Below, one piece after another: positions 26,977-35,085 of a stretch of DNA of 64,000 bases. The translations under genes and the position numbers were made by a program. Position 1 is the first letter of the stretch. Every line of letters begins with the position of its first letter. Source of the DNA: Streptomyces tirandamycinicus (lineage in GTDB: Bacteria > Actinomycetota > Actinomycetes > Streptomycetales > Streptomycetaceae); the NCBI RefSeq assembly GCF_003097515.1, contig NZ_CP029188.1, forward strand, positions 6,988,531 to 7,052,530, in the 5' to 3' direction. The notes beneath the pieces were generated by a model that saw nothing but the letters and a program-made list of their open reading frames with translations, ran no database searches and had not been told where the DNA came from.

Positions 26977-28493
26977 GCGACCCGGACGAGTTGCTGCGAA
27001 TCGAGGGCATCCGCAAAACCTTCCCCGGCGTGGTCGCGCTCGACGGCGTCGACTTCGATCTGCGCCGGGGCGAGGTGCATGTGCTGCTCGGCGAGAACGG
27101 CGCCGGCAAGAGCACGCTCATCAAGACGCTCTCCGGTGCCTGCACGCCCGACGCCGGGCGGATCCTGGCGGGCGGTGAGGAGGTGCACATCAAGAGTGCG
27201 CAGGACTCCGAGCGGCTCGGAATCGCCACCATCTACCAGGAGTTCGTCCTCGTACCCGATCTGTCCGTCGCCGAGAACATCTTCCTCGGACGCCAGCCCC
27301 GGCGGTTCGGGATGGTCGACCGCAAGCGGATGGAGGCCGACGCCGAGGAACTGCTCGCGCGCGTGGGCGTGAACGTGTCCCCACGGGCGCGCGTGCGTGA
27401 ACTCGGCATCGCCCGGCGGCAGATGGTCGAGATCGCCAAGGCGCTCAGCCTTGACGCACGCGTGCTCATCATGGACGAGCCCACCGCCGTACTCACCACC
27501 GAGGAGGTCGAGAGGCTGTTCGCCATCGTGCGGCAGCTGCGGGCGGACGGGGTCGGAGTCGTGTTCATCACGCACCACCTGGAGGAGATCGCCGCCCTCG
27601 GGGACCGCGTGACCGTCATCCGCGACGGGAGGACCGTCGGGCAGGTGCCCGCCTCCACCGCCGAGGACGAACTCGTCCGGCTCATGGTGGGGCGGCCGAT
27701 CGAGCAGCAGTACCCGCGGGAAACGGCCGAAGCCGGAGCCACACTGCTGACCGTCGAGGGCCTCACCCGGGACGGCGTCTTCCACGACGTGAGCTTCGAG
27801 GTGCGGGCCGGTGAGGTGGTGGGCATCGCGGGGCTCGTCGGGGCCGGCCGTACCGAGGTCGTACGGGCCGTGTTCGGGGCCGATCCCTACGACAAAGGCA
27901 CCGTGAAAGCCGGGGGAGCGGCGGTGAAACCCCACGACGTCAACGCCGCCATGGCCGCCGGGATCGGCCTGGTGCCCGAGGACCGCAAGGGCCAGGGACT
28001 GGTCCTCGACGCCTCCGTGGAGGAGAACCTCGGGCTGGTCACCATGCGGCAGGCCACCCGCGCGGGGCTCGTCGACCTCGGCAGGCAGCGCGAGGCCGCC
28101 GCACGGATCGCCAACCGGCTCGGAGTGCGGATGGTCGGGCCCGGGCAGCAGGCGCGGACCCTGTCCGGCGGCAACCAGCAGAAGGTCGTCATCGGCAAGT
28201 GGCTGCTCGCCGACACCAGGGTGCTGATCCTCGACGAGCCGACACGCGGGATCGACGTCGGCGCCAAGGTCGAGATCTACCGGCTCGTCAACGAGCTGAC
28301 CGCCGCCGGAGCCGCCGTCCTGATGATCTCCAGCGATCTGCCCGAGGTGCTCGGCATGAGCGACCGGGTCCTGGTGATGGCGCAGGGGCGGATCGCGGGC
28401 GAACTCCCCGCCGGCGAGGCGACCCAGGACGCCGTGATGGCGCTCGCCGTCGGCAACCCCACTACGGAAACGGAGGCCTCACGTGGCCACTGA
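26973..28493 (+). CDS. rbsA: Ribose ABC importer ATP-binding protein
   Basis: 506 residues, two fused ATPase domains as in RbsA/XylG. First: Walker A GENGAGKST at ~40, Walker B VLIMDEPTA. Second: degenerate P-loop LVGAGRTE, signature TLSGGNQQKV, Walker B LILDEPTRGID. GTG at 26973 follows AAGGAG and overlaps the regulator's stop. Confidence 0.93.
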   Translation: MSDPDELLRIEGIRKTFPGVVALDGVDFDLRRGEVHVLLGENGAGKSTLIKTLSGACTPDAGRILAGGEEVHIKSAQDSERLGIATIYQEFVLVPDLSVAENIFLGRQPRRFGMVDRKRMEADAEELLARVGVNVSPRARVRELGIARRQMVEIAKALSLDARVLIMDEPTAVLTTEEVERLFAIVRQLRADGVGVVFITHHLEEIAALGDRVTVIRDGRTVGQVPASTAEDELVRLMVGRPIEQQYPRETAEAGATLLTVEGLTRDGVFHDVSFEVRAGEVVGIAGLVGAGRTEVVRAVFGADPYDKGTVKAGGAAVKPHDVNAAMAAGIGLVPEDRKGQGLVLDASVEENLGLVTMRQATRAGLVDLGRQREAAARIANRLGVRMVGPGQQARTLSGGNQQKVVIGKWLLADTRVLILDEPTRGIDVGAKVEIYRLVNELTAAGAAVLMISSDLPEVLGMSDRVLVMAQGRIAGELPAGEATQDAVMALAVGNPTTETEASRGH

Positions 28494-30444
28494 CACCATC
28501 AAGAGCCCCGCGGGCGCGGGCGGCGCCTCCGGCCCCGGCGGGCTGCGCCGGCTGCTGCTCGACAACGGGGCGCTCACCGCGCTCATCGTCCTCGTCGTCG
28601 CGCTGTCGGCACTGTCCGGCGACTTCCTGACGGCGGACAACCTGCTCAACATCGGCGTCCAGGCGGCCGTCACCGCGATCCTCGCCTTCGGCGTGACCTT
28701 CGTCATCGTCTCGGCGGGCATCGACCTTTCGGTGGGCTCGGTCGCCGCGTTGTCCGCGACCGTCCTCGCCTGGAGCGCCACCAGCGAGGGAGTACCGGTC
28801 GTCCTGGCGGTGATCCTGGCCGTCGCCACCGGCACGGTCTGCGGCCTGGTCAACGGCTTCCTGGTCTCGTACGGCAAACTCCCGCCGTTCATCGCGACAC
28901 TCGCCATGCTGTCCGTGGCGCGCGGGCTGTCGCTCGTCATCTCGCAGGGCTCGCCGATCGCCTTTCCGGAATCGGTCTCACGCCTCGGTGACACCCTCGG
29001 CGGCTGGCTCCCGGTGCCGGTGCTGGTGATGGCCGTCATGGGGCTGATCACGGCGTTCGTGCTGGGGCGGACCTACCTCGGCCGGTCCATGTACGCGATC
29101 GGCGGCAACGAGGAAGCGGCCCGGCTGTCGGGGCTGCGGGTCAGCAAGCAGAAAGTCGCCGTCTACGCGCTGTCCGGGCTGTTCGCCGCCGCCGCGGGCA
29201 TCGTGCTCGCCTCCCGGTTGTCGTCCGCGCAACCGCAGGCCGCCCAGGGGTACGAACTCGACGCCATCGCGGCCGTCGTCATCGGCGGTGCCTCGCTCGC
29301 GGGCGGTACCGGCAAGGCGTCCGGGACTCTGATCGGCGCGCTGATACTGGCGGTGCTGCGCAACGGCCTCAACCTCCTGTCCGTGTCCGCCTTCTGGCAG
29401 CAGGTGGTCATCGGTGTGGTGATCGCGCTGGCCGTGCTGCTCGACACCGTGCGGCGCAAGGCGGGGGCGACTCCGGTGGTCGCCGGTACCGGTGGCGGCC
29501 CCGGCAGGCGCAGGCAGGCGGCCACCTACCTCCTCGCCGCCGTGGTCGCCGCCGCGGTCGTGGGGGCCACCTCGCTGCTGCACGGCGGCGCGCAGACGGC
29601 CGCGCAGCAGCGGATCGGGCTGTCGCTGTCCACGCTCAACAACCCCTTCTTCGTGCAGATCAGGGCGGGCGCGGAGGCCGAGGCGAAGAGGCTCGGTGTC
29701 GACCTCACCGTCACCGACGCGCAGAACGACGCCTCTCAGCAGGCCAACCAGCTGCAGAACTTCACCAGCGGGGGCCTGGCGTCGATCGTCGTCAACCCGG
29801 TGGACTCGGACGCGGCGGGCCCGGCGGTCCAGGCCGCCAACCGGGCCGGCATACCCGTCGTCGGCGTCGACCGGGGCGTCAACAACGCGAAGACGGCGGC
29901 GCTGGTCTCCTCCGACAACGTCGAGGGCGGCAGGCTGGGGGCCCGGGCACTCGCCGAGAAGCTCGGCGGCAAAGGCACCATCGTCATCCTGCAGGGCCAG
30001 GCCGGAACCTCCGCCAGCCGGGAGCGCGGCGCGGGATTCGCGGAGGGACTGAAGGCCTACCCGGGCATCAAGGTGGTCGCCAAGCAGCCCGCCGACTTCG
30101 ACCGCACCAAGGGCCTCGACGTGATGACGAACCTCCTCCAGGCGCACCCCGGCATCGACGGGGTCTTCGCGGAGAACGACGAGATGGCGCTCGGCGCGAC
30201 CAAGGCACTGGGATCAAAGGCCGGTACGTCGGTTCAGGTGGTCGGCTTCGACGGCACGCCGGACGGGCTGAAGGCGGTCGAGAACGGGACACTGTACGCG
30301 TCGGTGGCCCAGCAGCCGAGGGAACTCGGCCGGATCGCCGTGGGCAACGCCCTGCGCGCCGCCGCGGGCGAGAAGGTGAGTGCGACGGTGAAGGTGCCGG
30401 TGAAGGTGGTCACGAAGGAGAACGTGGCCGGATTTGGTGGCTGA
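28483..30444 (+). CDS. Ribose ABC permease fused to its substrate-binding protein
   Basis: 653 residues. Residues ~1-330 are an RbsC-type permease (~9-10 helices; VIVSAGIDLSVGSVAALSAT is the family signature). A ~20-residue linker and one further membrane helix (~347-365) lead into an RbsB-type binding domain at ~370-653 (IGLSLSTLNNPFFVQIRAGA, then VDRGVN, then ENDEMALGATKAL). The binding protein is thus tethered to the permease on the outside instead of being a separate lipoprotein, fixing the stoichiometry. No separate rbsB is present. GTG start, 11-bp overlap with rbsA. Confidence 0.9.
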   Translation: MATDTIKSPAGAGGASGPGGLRRLLLDNGALTALIVLVVALSALSGDFLTADNLLNIGVQAAVTAILAFGVTFVIVSAGIDLSVGSVAALSATVLAWSATSEGVPVVLAVILAVATGTVCGLVNGFLVSYGKLPPFIATLAMLSVARGLSLVISQGSPIAFPESVSRLGDTLGGWLPVPVLVMAVMGLITAFVLGRTYLGRSMYAIGGNEEAARLSGLRVSKQKVAVYALSGLFAAAAGIVLASRLSSAQPQAAQGYELDAIAAVVIGGASLAGGTGKASGTLIGALILAVLRNGLNLLSVSAFWQQVVIGVVIALAVLLDTVRRKAGATPVVAGTGGGPGRRRQAATYLLAAVVAAAVVGATSLLHGGAQTAAQQRIGLSLSTLNNPFFVQIRAGAEAEAKRLGVDLTVTDAQNDASQQANQLQNFTSGGLASIVVNPVDSDAAGPAVQAANRAGIPVVGVDRGVNNAKTAALVSSDNVEGGRLGARALAEKLGGKGTIVILQGQAGTSASRERGAGFAEGLKAYPGIKVVAKQPADFDRTKGLDVMTNLLQAHPGIDGVFAENDEMALGATKALGSKAGTSVQVVGFDGTPDGLKAVENGTLYASVAQQPRELGRIAVGNALRAAAGEKVSATVKVPVKVVTKENVAGFGG

Positions 30445-30592
30445 CGACTGACGGCTGACGTCGGCCATGTGACGACTGACGGAACACATCTGACGGATGA
30501 CACTTGACGACTTCTGTCAGCTGTCATCATCAGGTGGCCGGCGCCTCGGCTCCGGCCACCTGCCGGATACGGGGTACCAGGGGAGACCTTTC
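30445..30592 (+). promoter_or_regulatory. rbsCB-rbsK spacer with direct repeats and hairpin
   Basis: TGACGACTGACGG-like repeats fill 30440-30515. A perfect 11-bp stem (CAGGTGGCCGG and complement, 10-nt loop) lies at 30531-30562, 30 bp before rbsK. It may be an attenuating hairpin lowering kinase expression relative to the transporter, or a terminator with a separate rbsK promoter. Confidence 0.55.
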
Positions 30593-31495
30593 ATGTACGA
30601 CTACGACCTCCTGGTCATCGGGTCGGCCAACGCCGACCTGGTGATCGGGGTCGACCGGCGGCCGGGCCCAGGGGAGACGGTGCTCGGCTCCGACCTGGCC
30701 GTCCATCCGGGCGGCAAGGGCGCCAACCAGGCCGTCGCGGCCGCCCGGCTGGGAGCCCGCACGGCGCTGCTGGCCCGGGTCGGCGACGACGCGCACGGCC
30801 GTCTGCTGCTCGACGCGCAGCGGGCGGCCGGGGTCGACACGGTGGGCGTGCTGGTCGGCGGCGCGCCGACCGGCGTCGCGCTGATCACCGTGGACCCGTC
30901 CGGTGACAACAGCATCGTGGTGTCGCCGGGTGCGAACGGGAAGCTCACGCCCGGGGACGTCCGGGCGGCGGGGAGCCTCTTCCACGCCTCCCGGGTGGTG
31001 TCGGCGCAGTTGGAGATTCCGCTGGAGACGGTGGTGGAGGCGGTACGGAACCTGGCGCCGGGCACCCGCTTCGTCCTGAACCCGTCGCCGCCCCGCCCCC
31101 TGCCGGCGGAGGTGCTGGCGGCGTGCGACCCGCTGATCGTGAACGAGCACGAGGCGAAGGCGATCCTCGGCGACGTGCCGGTCGGCGGCGGTGCCGCCGA
31201 CTGGGCGCGGATCCTGCTCGCCCGCGGCCCGCGTTCGGTGGTGGTGACGCTCGGTGCGCAGGGTGCTCTGGTGGCGTCGGCGCGGGGCGTGGACCTGGTG
31301 CCCGCGGTGCGGGTGGACGCAGTCGACACCACTGGTGCGGGCGATGCCTTCACCGCGGCACTGGCCTGGCGGCTGGGGCAGGGCGACGCGCTGGCGGACG
31401 CGGCGGCGTACGCGGTGCGGGTCGGGGCCGCGGCGGTGACGAGGGCGGGGGCGCAGGAGGCGTACCCGACGCGCGAAGAAGTCGCCGCGCTGTGA
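30593..31495 (+). CDS. rbsK: Ribokinase
   Basis: 300 residues, PfkB family. N-terminal GSANADLVIGVDRRPGPGET and GGKGANQAVAAARLGA; catalytic C-terminal motif DTTGAGDAFTAALAWRL with the base Asp. Phosphorylates D-ribose to ribose-5-phosphate. Ribosome site GGGGAGA; its stop overlaps the rbsD GTG. Confidence 0.93.
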   Translation: MYDYDLLVIGSANADLVIGVDRRPGPGETVLGSDLAVHPGGKGANQAVAAARLGARTALLARVGDDAHGRLLLDAQRAAGVDTVGVLVGGAPTGVALITVDPSGDNSIVVSPGANGKLTPGDVRAAGSLFHASRVVSAQLEIPLETVVEAVRNLAPGTRFVLNPSPPRPLPAEVLAACDPLIVNEHEAKAILGDVPVGGGAADWARILLARGPRSVVVTLGAQGALVASARGVDLVPAVRVDAVDTTGAGDAFTAALAWRLGQGDALADAAAYAVRVGAAAVTRAGAQEAYPTREEVAAL

Positions 31496-31881
31496 GGAGG
31501 GCCGGGATCCTCAACCGCCATCTCGCCGGGGCCCTGGCGGAGTTGGGGCACGGTGACCTGGTGCTGGTGTGTGACGCCGGAATGCCGATCCCGCGCGGGC
31601 CCCGCGTCGTCGACCTGGCCTTCCGGGCCGGGGTGCCGTCGTTCGCGGAGGTGCTGGACGGGCTGCTGGCCGAACTGGTCGTGGAGGGCGCCACCGCGGC
31701 GAAGGAGACACGGCGGGCCAACCCGGCGGCGGCCGCGCTGCTGGACGGCCGCCTCCCCGCGCTCAGACTCGTACCGCACGAGCGGCTGAAGAGGCTCTCG
31801 GGAGGCGCACGTCTCGTCGTGCGCACCGGGGAGGCGTCGCCGTACGCGAATGTGCTGCTGCGCTGCGGTGTCTTCTTCTGA
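31492..31881 (+). CDS. rbsD: D-ribose pyranase
   Basis: 129 residues, RbsD/FucU family: GILNRHLAGALAELGHGDLV with the catalytic His region, and the C-terminal TGEASPYANVLLRCGVFF that forms the active site. Converts beta-pyranose to beta-furanose ribose for the kinase. Coupled to rbsK by a GTGA overlap; last gene of the operon. Confidence 0.92.
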   Translation: MRRAGILNRHLAGALAELGHGDLVLVCDAGMPIPRGPRVVDLAFRAGVPSFAEVLDGLLAELVVEGATAAKETRRANPAAAALLDGRLPALRLVPHERLKRLSGGARLVVRTGEASPYANVLLRCGVFF

Positions 31882-31894
31882 GGCCCGTCCCTCC

Positions 31895-31933
31895 GGGCTG
31901 ACGGTGCGGCCGGTTCCGCCGCACCGTCAGCCC
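31895..31933. terminator. Bidirectional terminator after rbsD
   Basis: Perfect 16-bp stem (GGGCTGACGGTGCGGC and complement), 7-nt loop, overlapping the last bases of the convergent DUF4396 gene. Confidence 0.8.
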
Positions 31934-32781
31934 AGACGTCCGAAGATGCCGGCCAGCAGGACTCCGGAGGCGAGGAAGACGACGGTCAGCGTCGCCATCG
32001 CCGTCTTCTGCTCCCGGGTCACCTCGGTCTGCGGCATGTCCATTCCCGTGCCGGCCCGGACGGGCGCCGCGGGGGCCGCCTCGCCGCCCTTGCCCAGCAC
32101 CCTTACCGTCCCCATGCCGTGCTTCAGATGGTTGGCCACCAGCCAGACGTTCACCGGATAGGCGAACAGGAGACCGGCCAGGACGGCGAGGGAGAAGGTG
32201 GCCCAGAAGCGGACGTCGCCGGCGTCGTCGGTGCCCGGCACATGGCTCCGGATGATCACGAGTACCGCCACCATGGCGCCCATCACGCAGTTCATCGACA
32301 GCCACTCCGAGAACACCGTGGAACGCACGGCCCGGAGGTAGCTTCCGCCCAGCATGTCGCGCATGAACAGGGCCTGGAACACGAGCAGTCCGAAGCCGAA
32401 GCCCACGACGTACTCGAGCAGGCTGTCGCCCCACGGGGGAAGCCTCAGCAGCGACGCGGCCACCGCCGCGATCATGATGCCGGTGGCGTCGCCGGCGACG
32501 CAGTGGATGGTGGATCCGAAGGCCTGCTTCCACAGCGGTGCCACGAACCGCTCGTGGGTCCCGGGCCGGGGTTCCTTGCAGGAGAGCACATAGAGGGCCG
32601 CGCCGACCGGGCCGATGTAGAGCGTCACCAGGACCCAGCCCCACTTCATCACGGTCAGTTCGGGGTTCTTGGTGTACGCGTCGTAGGCGACATAGGCCGT
32701 GGACACGGCGACCAGGAGGAACCAGGAATACATCAGTGCGTCAGCGGTGGTCCCGCTGATGCCGTTGCCGGCCGCGTACAT
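31927..32781 (-). CDS. DUF4396 integral membrane protein
   Basis: 284 residues with about seven hydrophobic helices and the DUF4396 core (a Trp-rich first half, STIHCVAGDATGIMIAA, then the YPVNVWLVANHLKHGMGT segment with conserved His). The family has unknown function; the His-rich membrane core hints at metal or redox chemistry. Convergent with rbsD. Confidence 0.83.
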   Translation of the reverse strand: MYAAGNGISGTTADALMYSWFLLVAVSTAYVAYDAYTKNPELTVMKWGWVLVTLYIGPVGAALYVLSCKEPRPGTHERFVAPLWKQAFGSTIHCVAGDATGIMIAAVAASLLRLPPWGDSLLEYVVGFGFGLLVFQALFMRDMLGGSYLRAVRSTVFSEWLSMNCVMGAMVAVLVIIRSHVPGTDDAGDVRFWATFSLAVLAGLLFAYPVNVWLVANHLKHGMGTVRVLGKGGEAAPAAPVRAGTGMDMPQTEVTREQKTAMATLTVVFLASGVLLAGIFGRLG

Positions 32782-32879
32782 GTACGTCGTGCCCCCTGAT
32801 CGTCCACCCGACGGGCGCCCTGTCCCGGTTCACCGTGCATCATGGGCGCAGAGGTGCGGGACGCGGTCGGCCGACGCTC

Positions 32880-33818
32880 TCACCGCGCCGTCTCCGCCTC
32901 TGCTCTCACCCCACTGGGCGAGCTTGCCGCGTCGCCGACCGGATGACCGCTCGGCGGACCGGCCGCCGTACGGCACCGATATCGCCGGCCCGCGCCACCC
33001 CGCCGCGGCCGGGGGCGCGGGCCGGCGCGGCCGACCGCCCGCGGGCCGTTCTTGACGGACACTTCGCCACCCCTGGGGAGCTTCTTCGTGCCGCTCACCA
33101 GGTCCTTGAAGCCCTGGCCGGCGCGGAACCGCGGCACCGAGGTCTTCTTGACCCGTACGCGCTCGCCCGTCTGCGGGTTGCGGGCGTAGCGGGCCGGACG
33201 GTCCACCTTCTCGAACGAGCCGAAGCCGGTGACCGAAACCCGGTCGCCGCCGACAACCGCGCGGACGATCGCGTCGAGGACCGCGTCGACAGCGTCGGCG
33301 GCCTGCTGCCGACCGCCCATCTTGTGCTTGCAGCCCGAGGTCTTGAAGAAGTCGCCCTCCTTGAGCTCCACGATGGCGCTGCCGGTCGTGTAGTCGTTGG
33401 CGAGGATGCTGCTGTTGCTGCCGCTGGCGTCGCTCATGCGCGCCCAGTAGCAGCCGCCGGCGCTGTCGGGGCCTTTGGTCTTGTAGGTGCCGGGGGCGAG
33501 GTATTCGTCATCGAGGGCCTCGGTCATGTCCTCGTAGTCCGGCGTGTTCTCGGTGACCTCGTAGGTGCCGGGCTGGATGCCGAGGGTTTCGCCCATGGCC
33601 GCGTCGAACGATTCCAGGACCTTGTCGAACTCTGCTTTGGCGTCCTCAAGGGCCTTGGACGGGTCCACCGTGGGCTCGGCTGCCGGGCTGGTCGTCGCTG
33701 CCGGCTTGCTCGGCGCTGCGGCTTTGTCGTCCCCCTCGGCGCCCCCGCATCCCGTGAGCGTGATCGTTGCAAGGATCGCGGCTCCAGCCGCTGCGCGCCA
33801 TGCGGTCTTCTTGTGCAT
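32880..33818 (-). CDS. Chimeric gene: element lipoprotein fused in frame to a HupS-type HU protein
   Basis: From ATG 33818 (ribosome site AAAGGGG) the first ~166 residues are a lipoprotein: lipobox TLTGC, Thr/Pro/Ala spacer, then a domain with PGTYKTKGPDSAGGCYWARM and LKEGDFFKTSGC. At about 33320 the sequence becomes HU: GGRQQAADAVDAVLDAIVRA, then GFGSFEKVDRPARYARNPQT, to LVSGTKKLP. The first ~15 HU residues (normally M-N-x-A-Q-L-V-E...) are missing and replaced. The usual Lys/Ala-rich HupS tail is also absent; an Arg/Pro/Gly tail of ~55 residues follows instead. If made, the product would be an exported DNA-binding domain; more likely HU function from this copy is lost. Confidence 0.85.
   Translation of the reverse strand: MHKKTAWRAAAGAAILATITLTGCGGAEGDDKAAAPSKPAATTSPAAEPTVDPSKALEDAKAEFDKVLESFDAAMGETLGIQPGTYEVTENTPDYEDMTEALDDEYLAPGTYKTKGPDSAGGCYWARMSDASGSNSSILANDYTTGSAIVELKEGDFFKTSGCKHKMGGRQQAADAVDAVLDAIVRAVVGGDRVSVTGFGSFEKVDRPARYARNPQTGERVRVKKTSVPRFRAGQGFKDLVSGTKKLPRGGEVSVKNGPRAVGRAGPRPRPRRGGAGRRYRCRTAAGPPSGHPVGDAASSPSGVRAEAETAR
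33300..33345. other. Probable left attachment junction inside hupS
   Basis: Chromosomal HU codons (KxGGRQQAA) end and element codons (KTSGCKHK) begin here. The crossover core is likely in or near GGGCGGTCGGCAGCAGGCC on the minus strand, since that part still matches HU exactly. Confidence 0.65.
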
Positions 33819-33952
33819 CCCCACCCCTTTTTCGGCTCTGTGTCCGACGGCGCATCATATGGCGGATCGTGCCCCCTGGCGGTGTGGAATGCGCAAGAGG
33901 GCGTACGCTGATCGTCAGGCCCGGTACTGCATCCCCCGTCGGTACCGGGCCG

Positions 33953-34987
33953 TCAGCTTGTCCGGCCGCGCAGGACGATGACTTGATGCACGCCGCCCTG
34001 CTCTTCCTCGCGCTGACGTAGCTCGTCCTCGACGGCGCGGCGCAGCGGTTCGAGGCGGGTCGGCATGGGCGTCCACTCCGGGACCGCGGTGCCGACTTGC
34101 GGGGCGTTGCGCTCGGCGAGGAGTTTCTCCATCTCCTCGTTCAGGACTTGGGCGGCGCGGGCGAAGACGCGCTGTACGCCGCGCGGCCGTAGCGGGAGGC
34201 CTGGCGGGTCCTGGACGACGTCGCCGTCCGGGAGGCGCCGGTTGTTGTGCTCCAGGGACACCCACAGGTGCTTGACGGGGTGCTCCAGGGGCTTGGTGAG
34301 CTGGTCGCGGAGCGGCAGGTAGGCGGCCAGGGCGTCGCGGGTGGCCGGGGAGAGCTCCCATTCCTCTACGGGCGGCTCGGTGGTCTGGCGCCCGCCCCGC
34401 GGGCGTTGGAGGCGCAGCGTGGATAGGTCGCGGGCGAGGTGGGCGACGTGCTGCCCGGCGAGGGTGCCGGAGCTCGCGGCGGTGTCGAGGACGACGCCGT
34501 ACATCGCGAGGAACCGGACGCGGAATGGCTCGCTGATGGACCGCTCGACCTGGCCCTTGAAGTGCTCCAGGAGCAGGGCGCGGGTGACCGGGGGGACGAC
34601 CGGGGCCGGCTGGGGCGCGGGTGGCATTTCGGGCCGCATGAAGGGTGTGCGGGTGTGCTCGGCGACGATCTCCATGGCGCGGATACGGGCGCGGATCTGT
34701 GCGTCGGACTCCGGCTCGGTTTTGCCGTCGCCGCGGATCAGGCCGCGGGCGGCCAGACGTAGGAACTCGGCGACCGAGTCGGGGGCGAGCAGGGATGCCA
34801 GGTCGTCGTACGCGTCGGGGGTGAGTCCGAAGCCGTTCACGGCCCGCTGGAAGGCGCCTTCGAGGGCGCGGAGGTGCTTCTTGCGGGAGGCGCCCATCTG
34901 CTCCTTGGGGAGCGCGCACAGCTCGTCCACGGCGCGGCTGAGGGCGGCCAGCGAGGGTGTGACGGTCGGCTCCGGGGCGGTGGACAT
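33953..34987 (-). CDS. Phage protein with tyrosine-recombinase-like layout, catalytic residues not seen
   Basis: 344 residues. The middle (~150-290) follows the order of an integrase catalytic domain: RFLAMYGVVLDTAASSGTLA where the box-I Arg should sit, ELSPATRDALAAYLPLR, then PRGVQRVFARAAQVLN. The box-I Arg, HxxR and Tyr are not visible, so activity is doubtful. It sits next to the attachment junction and downstream of terminase, so a degenerate integrase or a packaging-linked protein are both possible. Function unassigned. Confidence 0.6.
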   Translation of the reverse strand: MSTAPEPTVTPSLAALSRAVDELCALPKEQMGASRKKHLRALEGAFQRAVNGFGLTPDAYDDLASLLAPDSVAEFLRLAARGLIRGDGKTEPESDAQIRARIRAMEIVAEHTRTPFMRPEMPPAPQPAPVVPPVTRALLLEHFKGQVERSISEPFRVRFLAMYGVVLDTAASSGTLAGQHVAHLARDLSTLRLQRPRGGRQTTEPPVEEWELSPATRDALAAYLPLRDQLTKPLEHPVKHLWVSLEHNNRRLPDGDVVQDPPGLPLRPRGVQRVFARAAQVLNEEMEKLLAERNAPQVGTAVPEWTPMPTRLEPLRRAVEDELRQREEEQGGVHQVIVLRGRTS

Positions 34988-35085
34988 GCCCCCATGATGA
35001 CGGCTGGGGCTGCGGGCGGTGCGGTCTCCCTCGTTTCTGCCGGGTGCTGCTCGGCGCTCCAGCGGTGATCACCCTGTCCGCGCGG

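Noticed and set aside
33300-33345. tRNA attachment site at the element border
   Set aside because: No tRNA cloverleaf is present; the border is in HU coding sequence.
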